DNA from: Coralloluteibacterium stylophorae
GTDB lineage: Bacteria > Pseudomonadota > Gammaproteobacteria > Xanthomonadales > Xanthomonadaceae
Direction of reading: 5' to 3'
Assembly (NCBI RefSeq): GCF_018122625.2
Contig: NZ_JAGQFT020000011.1
Coordinates: 62,001 to 126,000 of the forward strand
Length of the DNA: 64,000 nt
In this document: piece by piece, positions 8,468-18,702 of the stretch
Numbering within the stretch: position 1 is the stretch's first letter
How the letters are laid out: each line of letters starts with the position of its first letter
Translations under genes and position numbers: made by a program
The notes under the pieces: model-generated
The model's input: the letters and a program-made list of their open reading frames with translations, nothing else
The model's database searches: none
What the model was told of the DNA's origin: nothing

Positions 8468-11400
8468 GCACGGGATCCTCGCTGCCCGGCGGCGCGTGCA
8501 GGCTGCCGGGGATCGGGCGCCGGCGCGCGCCGCCGAGGCGCTCCAGGGTCAGGTAGACGACCGGCGTGGTGAGCAGGGTCAGGAGCTGGCTGGCGGCAAG
8601 GCCGCCGATGATCGCGACGCCCAGGGGGCGCCGCAGTTCGGCGCCGTCGCCGGTGCCCAGCACCAGCGGCAGCGCACCGAGCGCGGCGGCCAGCGTGGTC
8701 ATCAGGATCGGCCGGAAGCGCATCAGGCAGGCCTCGTGGATCGCATCGCGCGGGCCCAGCCCGCGATTGCGCTCGGCGTCGATGGCGAAGTCGATGATCA
8801 GGATCGCGTTCTTCTTGACGATGCCGATCAGCAGGAACAGGCCGATCAGCGCGATCAGCGAGAACTCCATGCCGAACAGCATCAGCGCCAGGGTCGCGCC
8901 GATGCCGGCCGAGGGCAGGGTGGAGAGCACGGTGAGCGGGTGCAGGGTGCTCTCGTAGAGGATGCCGAGCACGATGTAGATCGCCACGATCGCCGCGGCG
9001 ATCAGCAGCGGCTGCTGCGACAGCGACGACTGGTAGCTCGCCGCGGTGCCGGCGAAGCTGCCGCGCACGTTGATCGGCATGCCGATGTCGGCCTCGGCCT
9101 GGGCGATCGCCGCCTGGGCGTCGCTGAGCGAGGCGCCCTCGGCGAGGCTGAAGGAGATGGTGGTCGCCAGCTCCACGCCCTGGTGGTTGACCGAGGTCGG
9201 CGTGGCGCGCTCGGAGAAGGTCGCGAAGCTCGACAGCGGCACCATGGTGCGGCCGCTGTCGGCGAGCGCGCTGCCGGTCGCGGCGTCGCGCAGGATGCTC
9301 TGGCTGCCGGTGGTGGCGCCGCTGCCGGCCACCAGCGGCGAGGCGGAGTCGGACGAAGACGCCGCCGCCGCGCTGCTGACGGCGGGATCGGGCGTGCTGC
9401 CGGCAGCCGCCGCCTGGGTGGCGCCGGTGGCGACCGGCACGTAGACGTGGGCGAGGTCGGACGGGCTCTGCGCCAGCTCCGGCACGACCTCCATCACCAC
9501 CCGGTACTGGTTGATGTCCTCGTAGATCGTGGACACCTGCCGCTGGCCGAAGCCGTTGTAGAGGATGTTGTCGACGGTGCGCGCGCTCACGCCGAGGCGC
9601 GCGGCGGTGTCGCGGTCGATCTCGACAAAGGTCTCCGAGCCGTTCTGCTGCTGGTCGGTGTCGACGTCGACCAGCACCGGCTGGCCCTTCAGCGCCTCGG
9701 CCAGGCGCGTGGCCCAGGTGCGCAGGTCGTCGGCGTCGTCGCTCTGCAGGGTGTACTGGTAGCTGCCGCTGCCCTGCCGGCCGCCGACGCGCAGGTCCTG
9801 GGCCGGGAACAGGAACAGGCTCGCGCCTTCGACCTGCGCGATCTGCGGGCGCAGGCGGGCGATCACCGTCCAGGCGTCGGCGTCGCGCTCGCCGCGCGGT
9901 TTCAGCGTGGTGAACAGGAACCCGCCGCCGGCGCGGCCGCCGGTGAAGGCGACGACGTTGTCGACCGCCGGATCCGCGCGGATGATGTCGACGTAGCGCT
10001 TGAGCTTGGCCTGGGCGCTCTCGAACGACACGCTCTCGTCCATGCGCAGGCCGCCCATCATCCGGCCGCTGTCCTGCTCGGGGAAGAAGCCCTTGGGCAT
10101 CGCCGCGAGCAGGAAGACGTTGAGCACCACCACCGCCAGCAGCGAGAACAGCATCAGCCCGCCGTGGGCCAGCGCCCAGTCCAGGCTGCGCGCGTAGCCG
10201 CGCAGCAGCCCGGCCTGGCCGCGCTCCAGCCAGCGCGCGATGCGTCCGGGCCTGCGCCGCGGTTCCTGGCGCAGCAGCCAGGCGCTCATCATCGGCGTGG
10301 TGGTCAGCGAGACCACCAGCGAGATCAGCACCGCGATCGCCAGCGTCGCCGAGAATTCGAAGAACAGCCGCCCGACCAGCCCGCCCATCAGCAGCAGCGG
10401 GATGAACACGGCGACCAGCGACAGGCTGATCGACAGCACCGTGAAGCCGACCTCGCGCGCGCCCAGCAGGGTCGCCTCCAGCCGCCCCTTGCCCGCCTCC
10501 ATGTGCCGGGCGATGTTCTCCAGCACCACGATGCCGTCGTCGACGACGAAGCCGGTCGCCACCACCAGCGCCATCAGCGACAGGTTGTTGAGGCTGAAGC
10601 CGAACAGGTACATGGCGCCGAAGGTGCCGAGGATCGACACCACCGTCGCCACCGCCGGGATGAAGGTCGCCCGCGCGCTGCGCAGGAACAGGCTCACCAC
10701 CAGCACCACCAGCAGGATCGACACCAGCAGGGTGAATTCGATCTCGTGCAGCGAGGCGCGGATGGAGTCGGTGCTGTCGGAGGCGATGACCAGCTCGACG
10801 CCGGCCGGCAGGCGCTCGGCCAGCCCCGGCACCAGCGCGCGGATCGCGTCCACCGTCTCGACGATGTTGGCGCCGGGCTCGCGGGTGATGCGCACGATCA
10901 CCGCCGGCTGGCCGTTGTAGAGGCCGACGACCTGCTCGTTCTCGACCCCGTCGCGCACCGTGGCCACGTCGCCCAGCCGCACCGGCGCGCCGTTGCGCCA
11001 GGCCACGACCAGGCGCCGGTAGCCCTCGACGTCGCGTCCGACCTGGCTGGTCAGGATCTGCCAGCGCAGCGCGTCGCCGTCGATCGCGCCCTTGGGCCGG
11101 TTGGCGTTGGCCGCCTGCAGCGCGGCGCGCACGTCCTCCAGGCTGACGCCGTTGCGGGCCAGCGCCAGCGGCTGGATCTCGACCCGGATCGCCGGCAGCG
11201 AGGCGCCGCCGAGCTCGACCTCGCCGACGCCGTCCACCGACGACAGCGCCTGCTGCAGGACCGTCGCCGCGGCGTCGTAGATCTGCCCGGGCGTGCTGGT
11301 CTGCGAGGTCAGCGCCAGGATCATGATCGGCGCGTCGGCCGGGTTCATCTTGCTGTAGCCGGGCGGGCTGGTCAGCGTCGCCGGCAGGTCCGCCTGCGCG

Positions 11401-11741
11401 GCGTTGATCGCCGCCTGCACCTCGCGCGCGGCGCCGTCGATGTCGCGGTCGAGCGCGAACTGCAGGGTGATGCGGGTCGAACCGGTGGAGCTCGACGAGG
11501 TCATCTCCTCGACCCCGGGGATCACCCCGAGCCGGCGCTCCAGCGGCGTGGCGACGCTGCTGGCCATGGTCTCCGGGCTGGCGCCGGGGAGCTGGGCCTG
11601 CACCGAGATCGTCGGGAAGTCGACCTGCGGCAGCGGCGCCACCGGCAGGCCGAAGAAGGCCGCGGCGCCGGCCAGCGCCAGGCCGACCGTCAGCAGCACC
11701 GTGCCGACCGGGCGGCGCACGAAGGGCGCGGAGATGTTCAC
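8460..11741 (-). CDS. mdtC: RND multidrug efflux permease, MdtC/MuxC type
   Basis: A 1093-residue inner-membrane proton/drug antiporter of the HAE1-RND family. Twelve TM segments in two repeats and the large periplasmic loops are recognisable; conserved blocks include PLPQVDFPTI near the N-terminus, ATGFVVDDGIVVLENI in TM4 and GIVKKNAILIIDFA in the second half. The start is a GTG at 11741 that overlaps the mdtB-like stop (GTGA). It is about 50 residues longer than usual because of an Ala/Ser-rich low-complexity insert in the second periplasmic loop (about 9250-9430). With the adjacent MdtB-like subunit it should form a heterotrimeric pump, as in E. coli MdtBC. Substrate range is not predictable here; family members export novobiocin, bile salts and flavonoids. 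Confidence 0.94.
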   Translation of the reverse strand: MNISAPFVRRPVGTVLLTVGLALAGAAAFFGLPVAPLPQVDFPTISVQAQLPGASPETMASSVATPLERRLGVIPGVEEMTSSSSTGSTRITLQFALDRDIDGAAREVQAAINAAQADLPATLTSPPGYSKMNPADAPIMILALTSQTSTPGQIYDAAATVLQQALSSVDGVGEVELGGASLPAIRVEIQPLALARNGVSLEDVRAALQAANANRPKGAIDGDALRWQILTSQVGRDVEGYRRLVVAWRNGAPVRLGDVATVRDGVENEQVVGLYNGQPAVIVRITREPGANIVETVDAIRALVPGLAERLPAGVELVIASDSTDSIRASLHEIEFTLLVSILLVVLVVSLFLRSARATFIPAVATVVSILGTFGAMYLFGFSLNNLSLMALVVATGFVVDDGIVVLENIARHMEAGKGRLEATLLGAREVGFTVLSISLSLVAVFIPLLLMGGLVGRLFFEFSATLAIAVLISLVVSLTTTPMMSAWLLRQEPRRRPGRIARWLERGQAGLLRGYARSLDWALAHGGLMLFSLLAVVVLNVFLLAAMPKGFFPEQDSGRMMGGLRMDESVSFESAQAKLKRYVDIIRADPAVDNVVAFTGGRAGGGFLFTTLKPRGERDADAWTVIARLRPQIAQVEGASLFLFPAQDLRVGGRQGSGSYQYTLQSDDADDLRTWATRLAEALKGQPVLVDVDTDQQQNGSETFVEIDRDTAARLGVSARTVDNILYNGFGQRQVSTIYEDINQYRVVMEVVPELAQSPSDLAHVYVPVATGATQAAAAGSTPDPAVSSAAAASSSDSASPLVAGSGATTGSQSILRDAATGSALADSGRTMVPLSSFATFSERATPTSVNHQGVELATTISFSLAEGASLSDAQAAIAQAEADIGMPINVRGSFAGTAASYQSSLSQQPLLIAAAIVAIYIVLGILYESTLHPLTVLSTLPSAGIGATLALMLFGMEFSLIALIGLFLLIGIVKKNAILIIDFAIDAERNRGLGPRDAIHEACLMRFRPILMTTLAAALGALPLVLGTGDGAELRRPLGVAIIGGLAASQLLTLLTTPVVYLTLERLGGARRRPIPGSLHAPPGSEDPVHA

Positions 11742-14700
11742 GCCTGCGCGTCCCCGCGCAGCGTGTCGGCCTCACCGGGGCGCGGCAGGCGCCGGCGCCA
11801 GCGCGCGCCGAGGCGGTCGAACCACAGGTAGACCACCGGCGTGGTGAACAGGGTCAGCAGCTGGCTCACGATCAGGCCGCCGAAGATCGAGATGCCGAGC
11901 GGGCGCCTGAGCTCTGCGCCCTCGCCGGTGCCCAGCATCAGCGGGACCGCCGCGAACAGCGCCGCGAAGGTCGTCATCAGGATCGGCCGGAAGCGCAGCA
12001 GCGCCGCCTGGTGGATGGCGTCGCGCGGCGCCATGCCCTGCACCCGTTCGGCGTCGAGGGCGAAGTCGATCATCATGATCGCGTTCTTCTTGACGATGCC
12101 GATCAGGAGGATGATGCCGATGATCCCGATCACGCCGAGTTCGTTGCCGCCGAGCATCAGCGCGGCCAGCGCGCCGATGCCGGCCGAGGGCAGGGTGGAG
12201 AGGATCGTCAGCGGGTGCACGAAGCTCTCGTAGAGCACGCCCAGCACGATGTAGACGCAGACCAGGGCGCCGACGATCAGCCACGCGGTGCTGCCGAGCG
12301 AGCTCTCGAAGGCGCTGGCCGCGCCGAGGAAGGTCAGGCCGAGACCGGCGGGGAAGTCGATGTCCGCGGCCGCGGCGCGGATGTCGGCGACCGCATCGCC
12401 GAGCGCCACGCCGGGCGCGACGTCGAAGCCCAGCGTCGCCGCCGGGAACTGCGCCACGCGCGTGACCTGCAGCGGCGCGCGGTGCTCGCGGACCGTGGCC
12501 ACCGCCGACAGCGGCGTCGAGGCGCCGGAGCCGGTGCGCAGCTGCAGGGTGTCGAGCGCCTGGCGGCTCCCGGTGAGGTCGGGGCTGGCCTCGAGGATCA
12601 CCCGGTACTGGTTGGTCTGGGTGAAGATGGTCGAGACGATGCGCTGGCCGAAGGCGCTGTAGAGCGCCTCGTCGATCGCCAGCGCGGTGATGCCGAGCCG
12701 TGCGGCGGTGTCGCGGTCGATGTCTACGTAGACCGCAGGGCCTTCGTTGCCGGCGCGGGTGGTGACGTTGCGCAGGGAGCCGACCTCGCCCAGCCGCGCG
12801 GCCAGCGCCCGGGTCCAGGCATCGACCTCCTGCGAGTCCGCGCCCTCGACCGAGACGCGGTACTGGGTCGGGCCGGTCTCGGCATCGATGGCGAGGTCCT
12901 GCACCGGCTGCAGGAACAGTTCGACCCCGGCCACGTCCTCCGCGCGTTCGCGCAGGCGTGCCTGGACGTCGTCCAGGTCGCCGCGGTCGGCGGCCAGGTT
13001 GATGGTCAGCCCGCCGGCGGACAGAAGCGCGCTGCCGGCGGCGTCGACGCCGACGCTGGAGGCGATGGATGCGACGTCGGGATCGGCCAGCAGCGCATCG
13101 ACCAGCGCCCCCTGCAGCCGCGCCATGCGCGCGTAGGAAACGCCCTGCTCGGCCTGGACCACGCCGCGGAGCTGGCCGGTGTCCTGGGTCGGGAACAGCC
13201 CCTTGGGGATCCAGGCGTACATCGCCAGGGTCAGCACGATGGTGCCGAGCGTCGCCGCCAGGGTCAGGGTCTGGTGCGCGAGCACCCAGCCCAGGCCGCG
13301 GTCGTAGCGGGCGACGACCCTGTCGAAGAAGGCCTGCGTGCGCGCGCCGAAGCGCTGCGCCAGGGACGGCCGCCGCGGTTCCGCGTCGTGTGCGTCGCCG
13401 TGGCGCAGCCAGCGCGCGGCGAGCATCGGCACGATGGTGAGCGAGACCACCGCCGAGATCAGGATGGTGATCGCCAGGGTCACCGCGAACTCGCGGAACA
13501 GCCGGCCGACGACGTCGCCCATGAACAGCAGCGGGATCAGCACCGCGACCAGGGAGATGGTCAGCGAGATGATGGTGAAGCCGATCTCCTTCGCGCCCTT
13601 GACCGCGGCGGCGAACGGCGGCTGGCCCATCTCGCGGTGGCGTTCGATGTTCTCGATCATCACGATCGCGTCGTCGACGACGAAGCCGGTCGCGATGGTC
13701 AGCGCCATCAGGCTCAGGTTGTTGAGGCTGAAGCCGGCCAGGTACATCACCGCGAAGCTGCCGACGATCGACACCGGCACCGCGATGCTGGCGATGAGCG
13801 TGGCCCGCGCGTCGTGCAGGAACACGTAGATCACCAGCACGACCAGGACCACCGCCAGCACCAGCTCCATCTCGACGTCGTGCACCGCGGCGCGGATGCC
13901 GCCGGTGCGGTCGGCGAGCACGCGCAGCTCGAGCGCGCCCGGCAGCGAGGCCTCGAGATCGGGCAGCTGCGCGCGGATGCGGTCGACGGTGTCGATCACG
14001 TTGGCGCCGGGCTGGCGGCGCACGTCGAGGAGGATCGCCGGGGTGCGGTCGGCCCAGGCGCCGAGCTGCACGTTCTCCGCGCCCTCGACCACGGTCGCCA
14101 CGTCCTCCAGCCGCACGGCGGCGCCGCCGGCGAAGGTCACGATCAGCCGGCGGTAGTCCTCCACCGTCAGCAGCTGGTCGTTGGCGTTGATCGCGAAGGT
14201 CTTCTCGGCGCCGTTGAGCGTGCCCTTGGCGCCGTTGGCGTTGGCGGCGTCGATGGTCGAGAGCACGTCGTCCAGGGTCAGCCCGAACGAGGCCAGCGCG
14301 CGGGTGTCGGCCTGCACGCGCATCGCCGGCTTCTGCCCGCCGGCGAGGCTGACCTGGCCGACGCCCGAGACCTGCGAGATCTTCTGCGCCAGGCGGGTAT
14401 CGACGAGGTTGCGGACCTCGGTCAGCGGCAGCACGTCGGAGGTGACCGCGAGCGTCAGCACCGGCGCGTCGGCCGGATTGACCTTGGCGTAGACCGGCGG
14501 CGCCGGCAGGTCGGTCGGCAGCAGGCTGGTGGCGCCGTTGATCGCCGCCTGGACCTCCTGCTCGGCGTTGTCGAGCTCTTCGTCGAGCCCGAACTGCAGG
14601 GTGATCACCGAGGCGCCGGCGCCGCTCACCGAACTCATGCGCAGCAGGCCCGACATCTCGCCGAGCTCGCCCTCGAGCGGCGCGGTCACCGTCGCGCTCA

Positions 14701-14875
14701 TCACCTCGGCGCTGGCGCCGGGATAGCTGGTGGTGACCTGGATGGTCGGGTAGTCGACCTCGGGCAGCGCCGACAGCGGCAGGAAGCGGAAGCCGAGCGC
14801 GCCGACGATGAGGATCGCCGCCATCAGCAGCGAGGTCGCCACCGGGCGGTGGATGAAGGGTGCGGAGGGATTCAT
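11738..14875 (-). CDS. mdtB: RND multidrug efflux permease, MdtB/MuxB type
   Basis: A 1045-residue RND permease of standard length. It starts MNPSAPFIHRPVATSLLMAA (ATG 14875), contains ATGFVVDDAIVMIENIERH in TM4, and carries the second-half motif GIVKKNAIMMIDFALDAERV. It is the second gene of the operon: 43 bases after the membrane fusion protein, and it overlaps the downstream permease by 4 bases. Two non-identical permeases in series are the hallmark of the MdtABC/MuxABC group, distinct from single-permease AcrAB pumps. The C-terminus is Arg-rich and cytoplasmic. No regulator (BaeSR-like or TetR) is adjacent. Confidence 0.94.
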   Translation of the reverse strand: MNPSAPFIHRPVATSLLMAAILIVGALGFRFLPLSALPEVDYPTIQVTTSYPGASAEVMSATVTAPLEGELGEMSGLLRMSSVSGAGASVITLQFGLDEELDNAEQEVQAAINGATSLLPTDLPAPPVYAKVNPADAPVLTLAVTSDVLPLTEVRNLVDTRLAQKISQVSGVGQVSLAGGQKPAMRVQADTRALASFGLTLDDVLSTIDAANANGAKGTLNGAEKTFAINANDQLLTVEDYRRLIVTFAGGAAVRLEDVATVVEGAENVQLGAWADRTPAILLDVRRQPGANVIDTVDRIRAQLPDLEASLPGALELRVLADRTGGIRAAVHDVEMELVLAVVLVVLVIYVFLHDARATLIASIAVPVSIVGSFAVMYLAGFSLNNLSLMALTIATGFVVDDAIVMIENIERHREMGQPPFAAAVKGAKEIGFTIISLTISLVAVLIPLLFMGDVVGRLFREFAVTLAITILISAVVSLTIVPMLAARWLRHGDAHDAEPRRPSLAQRFGARTQAFFDRVVARYDRGLGWVLAHQTLTLAATLGTIVLTLAMYAWIPKGLFPTQDTGQLRGVVQAEQGVSYARMARLQGALVDALLADPDVASIASSVGVDAAGSALLSAGGLTINLAADRGDLDDVQARLRERAEDVAGVELFLQPVQDLAIDAETGPTQYRVSVEGADSQEVDAWTRALAARLGEVGSLRNVTTRAGNEGPAVYVDIDRDTAARLGITALAIDEALYSAFGQRIVSTIFTQTNQYRVILEASPDLTGSRQALDTLQLRTGSGASTPLSAVATVREHRAPLQVTRVAQFPAATLGFDVAPGVALGDAVADIRAAAADIDFPAGLGLTFLGAASAFESSLGSTAWLIVGALVCVYIVLGVLYESFVHPLTILSTLPSAGIGALAALMLGGNELGVIGIIGIILLIGIVKKNAIMMIDFALDAERVQGMAPRDAIHQAALLRFRPILMTTFAALFAAVPLMLGTGEGAELRRPLGISIFGGLIVSQLLTLFTTPVVYLWFDRLGARWRRRLPRPGEADTLRGDAQA

Positions 14876-14918
14876 GGCGTCTCGGGCGGCGCGGGGCAGG
14901 GGCGGGCGCGGCGCGGCA

Positions 14919-16208
14919 TCAGCCGCGCGGGCCGCCTCCCGGCGGACGGCCGCGGCGGCGCTGCGGAGATTCGTCGCCGGCGGGCGCAGCCATCGGCGGC
15001 ACCTGGCCGGCGCGCATCACCATGGCGCCGTCGACCAGCCGGTCGCCGCCCTCGGTCACCACCTCGGTGCCGGCGGCGAGCCCCTCGGCGACCACCACGC
15101 GGCTGTCGTCGGAGACGCCGGCGACGACCGGCGTCAGGGTCACCGTGCTGTCGGCGTTGACCACGTAGACGAAGGCGCCGTCGTCGTTCTGGCGCAGCGC
15201 GGTCAGCGGCACGGTGACCGCGTCCTCGAGGGTCTGCAGGCGCAGGCGCACGTTGACGAACTGGTTCGGGAACAGCGCGCCGTCGGCATTGTCGAAGCGC
15301 GCCTTGGCGCCGACCGTGCCGGTGTCGGTGCTGATCTGGTTGTCCATCGCCAGGAAGCGGCCGCTGGCCAGCGCCTGGGAGCGGGTGCGGTCGAGCGCGA
15401 TCACCGGCAGCGCGCGGTCGGCATCGTTGCCTTCCTCGTCGAGGGCGGTGAGGCCGGCACGGGCGCGCACGTCGGCGACGCGGTCCTGCGGGATGGCGAA
15501 GGCCACGTCGATGGGCGTGGTGCGGGTGATCACCGCCACGCCGGTGGCGTCGCCGGCGGCCACGTAGTTGCCGACGTCGACCGTGCGCAGGCCGACCACG
15601 CCGTCGATCGGCGCCTCGACGCTGGCGAAGTCGAGGTCGAGTTCGGCATCGCGTACCGCGGCGCGCGCGCTAGCGACCGCACCCTCGAGCTGGCGCACGG
15701 TGGCGGCCTGGGTGTCGACCTCCTGGCGCGCGATCGAGTCCTGACCGAGGAGCTGCTGGAAGCGTTCCAGCGAGACGCGCGCGTCGGCGAGCTGCGACTC
15801 GCTCTGCTGCAGCGAGCCACGCGCCTGCGCCAGCGCGATCTCGAACGGGCGCGGGTCGATCTGCACCAGCAGGTCGCCCTGGCGGACGGTCTGGCCTTCC
15901 TCGTAGGCGACGCGGGTGACCACGCCCGAGACCTGCGGCCGCACCGTGGCGGTGGCGGTCGGCGTCACCGTGCCCAGCGCCTCGAGTTCGACCGGCACGT
16001 CGGCGGTGGCCGCGGCCACCACGGTGACGGTGGACGACGGCCGCTGGAAGCGCCCGCCGGCCTCGCCGCCGGTGAACCGCACCACCAGCCAGCCGACCAG
16101 CGCCAGGGCCAGGACCAGGACCATGCCGAGCACGAGCTGGCGCCTGCGCGAGCGTGGCGCGGGTGCGCCGGGACGGGGACGGGGCTCGGCGCCAGGGAGG
16201 TCGGTCAT
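14919..16208 (-). CDS. mdtA: RND efflux periplasmic adaptor (membrane fusion protein), MdtA/MuxA type
   Basis: A 429-residue adaptor that links the permeases to the outer-membrane channel. The ATG at 16208 (MTDLPGAEPRP) is preferred; a longer open frame to 16424 adds only Arg/Pro-rich shadow sequence. There is a single N-terminal anchor (LVLGMVLVLALALVGWLVV). Next come a lipoyl half-motif, a coiled-coil hairpin (about residues 120-185), the second lipoyl half around APIDGVVGLRTVDVGNYV, a beta-barrel and a membrane-proximal domain (VPLTALRQNDDGAFVYVVN). The C-terminus is unusually Gly/Pro/Arg-rich. First gene of the efflux operon; the promoter should lie in 16209-16332, where I see no clear consensus. 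Confidence 0.93.
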   Translation of the reverse strand: MTDLPGAEPRPRPGAPAPRSRRRQLVLGMVLVLALALVGWLVVRFTGGEAGGRFQRPSSTVTVVAAATADVPVELEALGTVTPTATATVRPQVSGVVTRVAYEEGQTVRQGDLLVQIDPRPFEIALAQARGSLQQSESQLADARVSLERFQQLLGQDSIARQEVDTQAATVRQLEGAVASARAAVRDAELDLDFASVEAPIDGVVGLRTVDVGNYVAAGDATGVAVITRTTPIDVAFAIPQDRVADVRARAGLTALDEEGNDADRALPVIALDRTRSQALASGRFLAMDNQISTDTGTVGAKARFDNADGALFPNQFVNVRLRLQTLEDAVTVPLTALRQNDDGAFVYVVNADSTVTLTPVVAGVSDDSRVVVAEGLAAGTEVVTEGGDRLVDGAMVMRAGQVPPMAAPAGDESPQRRRGRPPGGGPRG

Positions 16209-16332
16209 GGAGGATCCAGTACGGGTGGAACGGGAACGGGGCCGGGCGGCCGCCGCGCGGGATTGCAACGCGGTCCGGCGCCGGTTCCGTCGCTGCGGAA
16301 GAAAGGCTGCCGCAGGCGCCGCAATGTCGCGT

Positions 16333-17295
16333 TCAGCACGGCGCGGGCAGCCCGAGGCGCTGCCGGACGGCCTCGACCACGCGCGGCAGTTCGCGCCAGG
16401 GCACGGCGGGGCCGGCTGGTCCACCTGCGGCGGAGGCGCGGCCGCTGTCGAACAGGCTGCCCAGGAACCGCGCGTGGCGGCTGTCCTGGCGGCCGCTCGC
16501 CAGCATCACCTCCAGCGTCGCCGTGGTCGCCGCCGCCTCGGACAGCAGGTTGATCGAGTCGGCGGAGACCAGCAGGCGATCGGCCCAGCCCAGCAGGCCG
16601 GGATAGGGGTTGGCACCGTCGCCCGCGCCGAACCAGCGCAGGCCCGGCAAGCCCTTCGCGCACGCCCGCACCGCCTGCGCCGCCCATGCGGGGGTGCGCC
16701 GCGAGCCGCTGACCAGCAGGCTGCCGCCGGCCGCGGCGACCTCGCCAGCCACCCGCCGCAGCAGGGCGTCGAGGTCGGCAGGCGTCCACGGCACCGCCGC
16801 GACCGGGCCGCCGAGCAGCAGGCCGATCCGTGGCCCGGGCAGCGCGCCGAGCTCCGGATGCGCGGCACGGGCGGCGGCCAGCCAGGCGGCGTCGACCGGG
16901 TGCAGGCTGCCGCGCACGGCGATCACGTTGTCGCCGGCCAGGCCGTCGTGCTCCGGCGCGATCACCAGGTCCCAGTGCCGCGGGGCGATGCGCGGATCCA
17001 GGATCTGGACCGCGCGGGCGCCGGCCCGGCGCAACAGGCGGGTCGCCAGCGCGGCCTGGCGGCCGCAGCCGATGGCCAGCTCCGGCGGCTGCCGGAGCCG
17101 CTCGCGGAACTCGCGGCCGAATGCCCGGCCCGCGCCCGGCAGGCGCCGCGGTGCCAGCGCGCGCCAGGGCTGCGCGGCGGCGAGCGCGACCGCCAGCGGC
17201 TCCGCCGGGACGAGCGCGTTCGCAAGCGCTTCGGCCTGGCGGCGGTTGCCGGCGGCGCCGTCGGTGAGGGTCCAGATGGAAGGCGGGCGCGGCAT
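16333..17295 (-). CDS. ELM1/GtrOC1-family protein (mitochondrial fission ELM1-like, DUF1022)
   Basis: A 320-residue protein of the ELM1-like family, found across proteobacteria and plants. The ATG at 17295 gives [20 protein letters not shown], the conserved N-terminus (W-x-L-x-D-G-x-x-GN). Other family blocks are [37 protein letters not shown] and [18 protein letters not shown]. The fold resembles a nucleotide-sugar-dependent glycosyltransferase B half, and the bacterial role is unproven. It is transcribed with, but 124 bases upstream of, the efflux operon. Envelope genes downstream make a cell-surface role plausible, but that is inference. Confidence 0.85.
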   Translation of the reverse strand: MPRPPSIWTLTDGAAGNRRQAEALANALVPAEPLAVALAAAQPWRALAPRRLPGAGRAFGREFRERLRQPPELAIGCGRQAALATRLLRRAGARAVQILDPRIAPRHWDLVIAPEHDGLAGDNVIAVRGSLHPVDAAWLAAARAAHPELGALPGPRIGLLLGGPVAAVPWTPADLDALLRRVAGEVAAAGGSLLVSGSRRTPAWAAQAVRACAKGLPGLRWFGAGDGANPYPGLLGWADRLLVSADSINLLSEAAATTATLEVMLASGRQDSRHARFLGSLFDSGRASAAGGPAGPAVPWRELPRVVEAVRQRLGLPAPC

Positions 17296-17446
17296 GGGCG
17301 CGGAGTCTAGTCGATGCAACACCCGTGGCCCGGGTCGAAGGATTGGGTCCGTTGATGCGAACAATCAGTTCCGGAGCGTCCATCTGATGCGGTTCGCGCA
17401 ACGCCCTTACACTGCGCCGCTGGACCGAAATCCCGGAGTGACCCCG

Positions 17447-18049
17447 ATGGCAGATGCCCGCCCCCGCACGGCGCTCGAGAGCGCCGCGCTCGACAGCCTC
17501 TTCAGCAGCGCGCGCACCCACAACGTGCTCGGCGGCAGCATCGCGCCGGAGACGCTGCATGCGCTCTACGACCTGGTGAAGTGGGGCCCGACCAGCGCCA
17601 ACCAGAGCCCGGCGCGCTTCGTCTTCGTGACCTCGCCGGAGGCCAAGAAGAAGCTGGAGCCGGCGCTGTCGGAAATGAACCGGCCCAAGTCCATGGCCGC
17701 GCCGGTCACCGTGATCATCGGCTACGACCTGGCGTTCCACGAGAAGCTGCCCTACCTGTTCCCGCACACCGATGCGAAGTCCTGGTTCGAGGGCAACGAC
17801 GCGCTGATCCGCGAGTCGGCCTTCCGCAACGGCACCCTGCAGGGCGCCTACCTGATCCTGGCCGCGCGTGCGCTCGGCCTCGACGTCGGGCCGCTGTCGG
17901 GCTTCGACAACGCCATGGTCGACGAGTTGTTCTTCGCCGGCACCTCGGTCAAGTCCAACTTCCTGGTCAACCTCGGCGTCGGCGACGACGGCCAGCTGTT
18001 CCCGCGTTCCCCGCGTCTGCCGTTCGACGAGGCCGCGCGCATCGTCTGA
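17447..18049 (+). CDS. rutE: Malonic semialdehyde reductase-like nitroreductase (HadB/RutE family)
   Basis: A 200-residue FMN-dependent nitroreductase-fold protein. The start at 17447 has GGAG (17435-17438) 8 bases upstream. Conserved blocks match RutE/HadB proteins: [19 protein letters not shown] near the N-terminus (FMN phosphate contact), SFRNGT-like [20 protein letters not shown], and the C-terminal [20 protein letters not shown]. RutE reduces malonic semialdehyde to 3-hydroxypropionate in pyrimidine catabolism, but no other rut gene is here, so the physiological substrate is uncertain. A TACACT -10-like element sits at 17408-17413. Confidence 0.88.
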   Translation: MADARPRTALESAALDSLFSSARTHNVLGGSIAPETLHALYDLVKWGPTSANQSPARFVFVTSPEAKKKLEPALSEMNRPKSMAAPVTVIIGYDLAFHEKLPYLFPHTDAKSWFEGNDALIRESAFRNGTLQGAYLILAARALGLDVGPLSGFDNAMVDELFFAGTSVKSNFLVNLGVGDDGQLFPRSPRLPFDEAARIV

Positions 18050-18095
18050 TCCCTCCGGGCCTCGGCCCGGTCCACCGTCAAGAGGAGCACCACCC

Positions 18096-18677
18096 ATGCA
18101 CGCCCGTCGTCTTGCCGCAGCCATCGCCACCGCCGCCGTCGCCTTCCCGGCCGCCGCCGCGCCGACCACCTACACCATCGATCCCAGCCATACCGACGTC
18201 CTGGTCAGCTGGAGCCACTTCGGCTTCTCCAACCCGACCATCCGCTTCGGCGACGTCGAGGGCACGCTGACCTACGATCCGCAGGATCCGACCGCGTCCA
18301 GCGTCGAGGTCACCCTGCCGCTGTCCGGCCTGCAGACCCAGAGCGACGAATTCAACGAGCACCTGGAAAGCGGCAAGTGGCTGGATGCCGGCAGCTATCC
18401 GGAGGCGACCTTCAAGAGCACCTCGGTGGCCCCGGCGGGCGAGGGCAGGCTGGAGGTGACCGGCGATCTCACCGTGCATGGCCAGACCCGGCCGGTGACG
18501 CTGGATGTGACCATCAACGAGGTCGGCGAGCATCCCATGCGCAAGGTGCCGGCGGCGGGCTTCGCCGCCACCACCACGCTCAAGCGCTCGGACTTCGGCG
18601 TCGGCAACTACGCGCCGGCGGTGAGTGACGAGGTCGAGGTCGAGATCACCGTCGAGGCGACCGCCGACAAGAAGTGA
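18096..18677 (+). CDS. YceI-family periplasmic lipid-binding protein
   Basis: A 193-residue YceI-domain protein. It has a signal peptide ending about AAAAP and starts at 18096 with GGAG 8 bases upstream. The lipocalin-like domain begins YTIDPSHTDVLVSWSHFGFS and ends KRSDFGVGNYAPAVSDEVEVEITVEA, both family hallmarks. Members bind long isoprenoids such as ubiquinone precursors in a beta-barrel. It follows the RutE-like gene by 46 bases and is closed by a strong terminator, so the two probably form a short operon. Confidence 0.93.
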   Translation: MHARRLAAAIATAAVAFPAAAAPTTYTIDPSHTDVLVSWSHFGFSNPTIRFGDVEGTLTYDPQDPTASSVEVTLPLSGLQTQSDEFNEHLESGKWLDAGSYPEATFKSTSVAPAGEGRLEVTGDLTVHGQTRPVTLDVTINEVGEHPMRKVPAAGFAATTTLKRSDFGVGNYAPAVSDEVEVEITVEATADKK

Positions 18678-18702
18678 CGGCCGCCGCCGATAATGCGGTC
18701 CG

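Noticed and set aside
8466..15160. Long plus-strand open frames antisense to the two RND permeases
   Set aside because: Compositionally biased (Gln/Arg/His/Asp) with no recognisable motif; the minus strand encodes conserved permeases over the whole length.
16209..16424. N-terminal extension of the efflux adaptor
   Set aside because: The extra residues are Arg/Pro-rich and precede a normal cytoplasmic start and membrane anchor beginning at 16208. The extension also runs antisense-like over the end of the ELM1-family gene.
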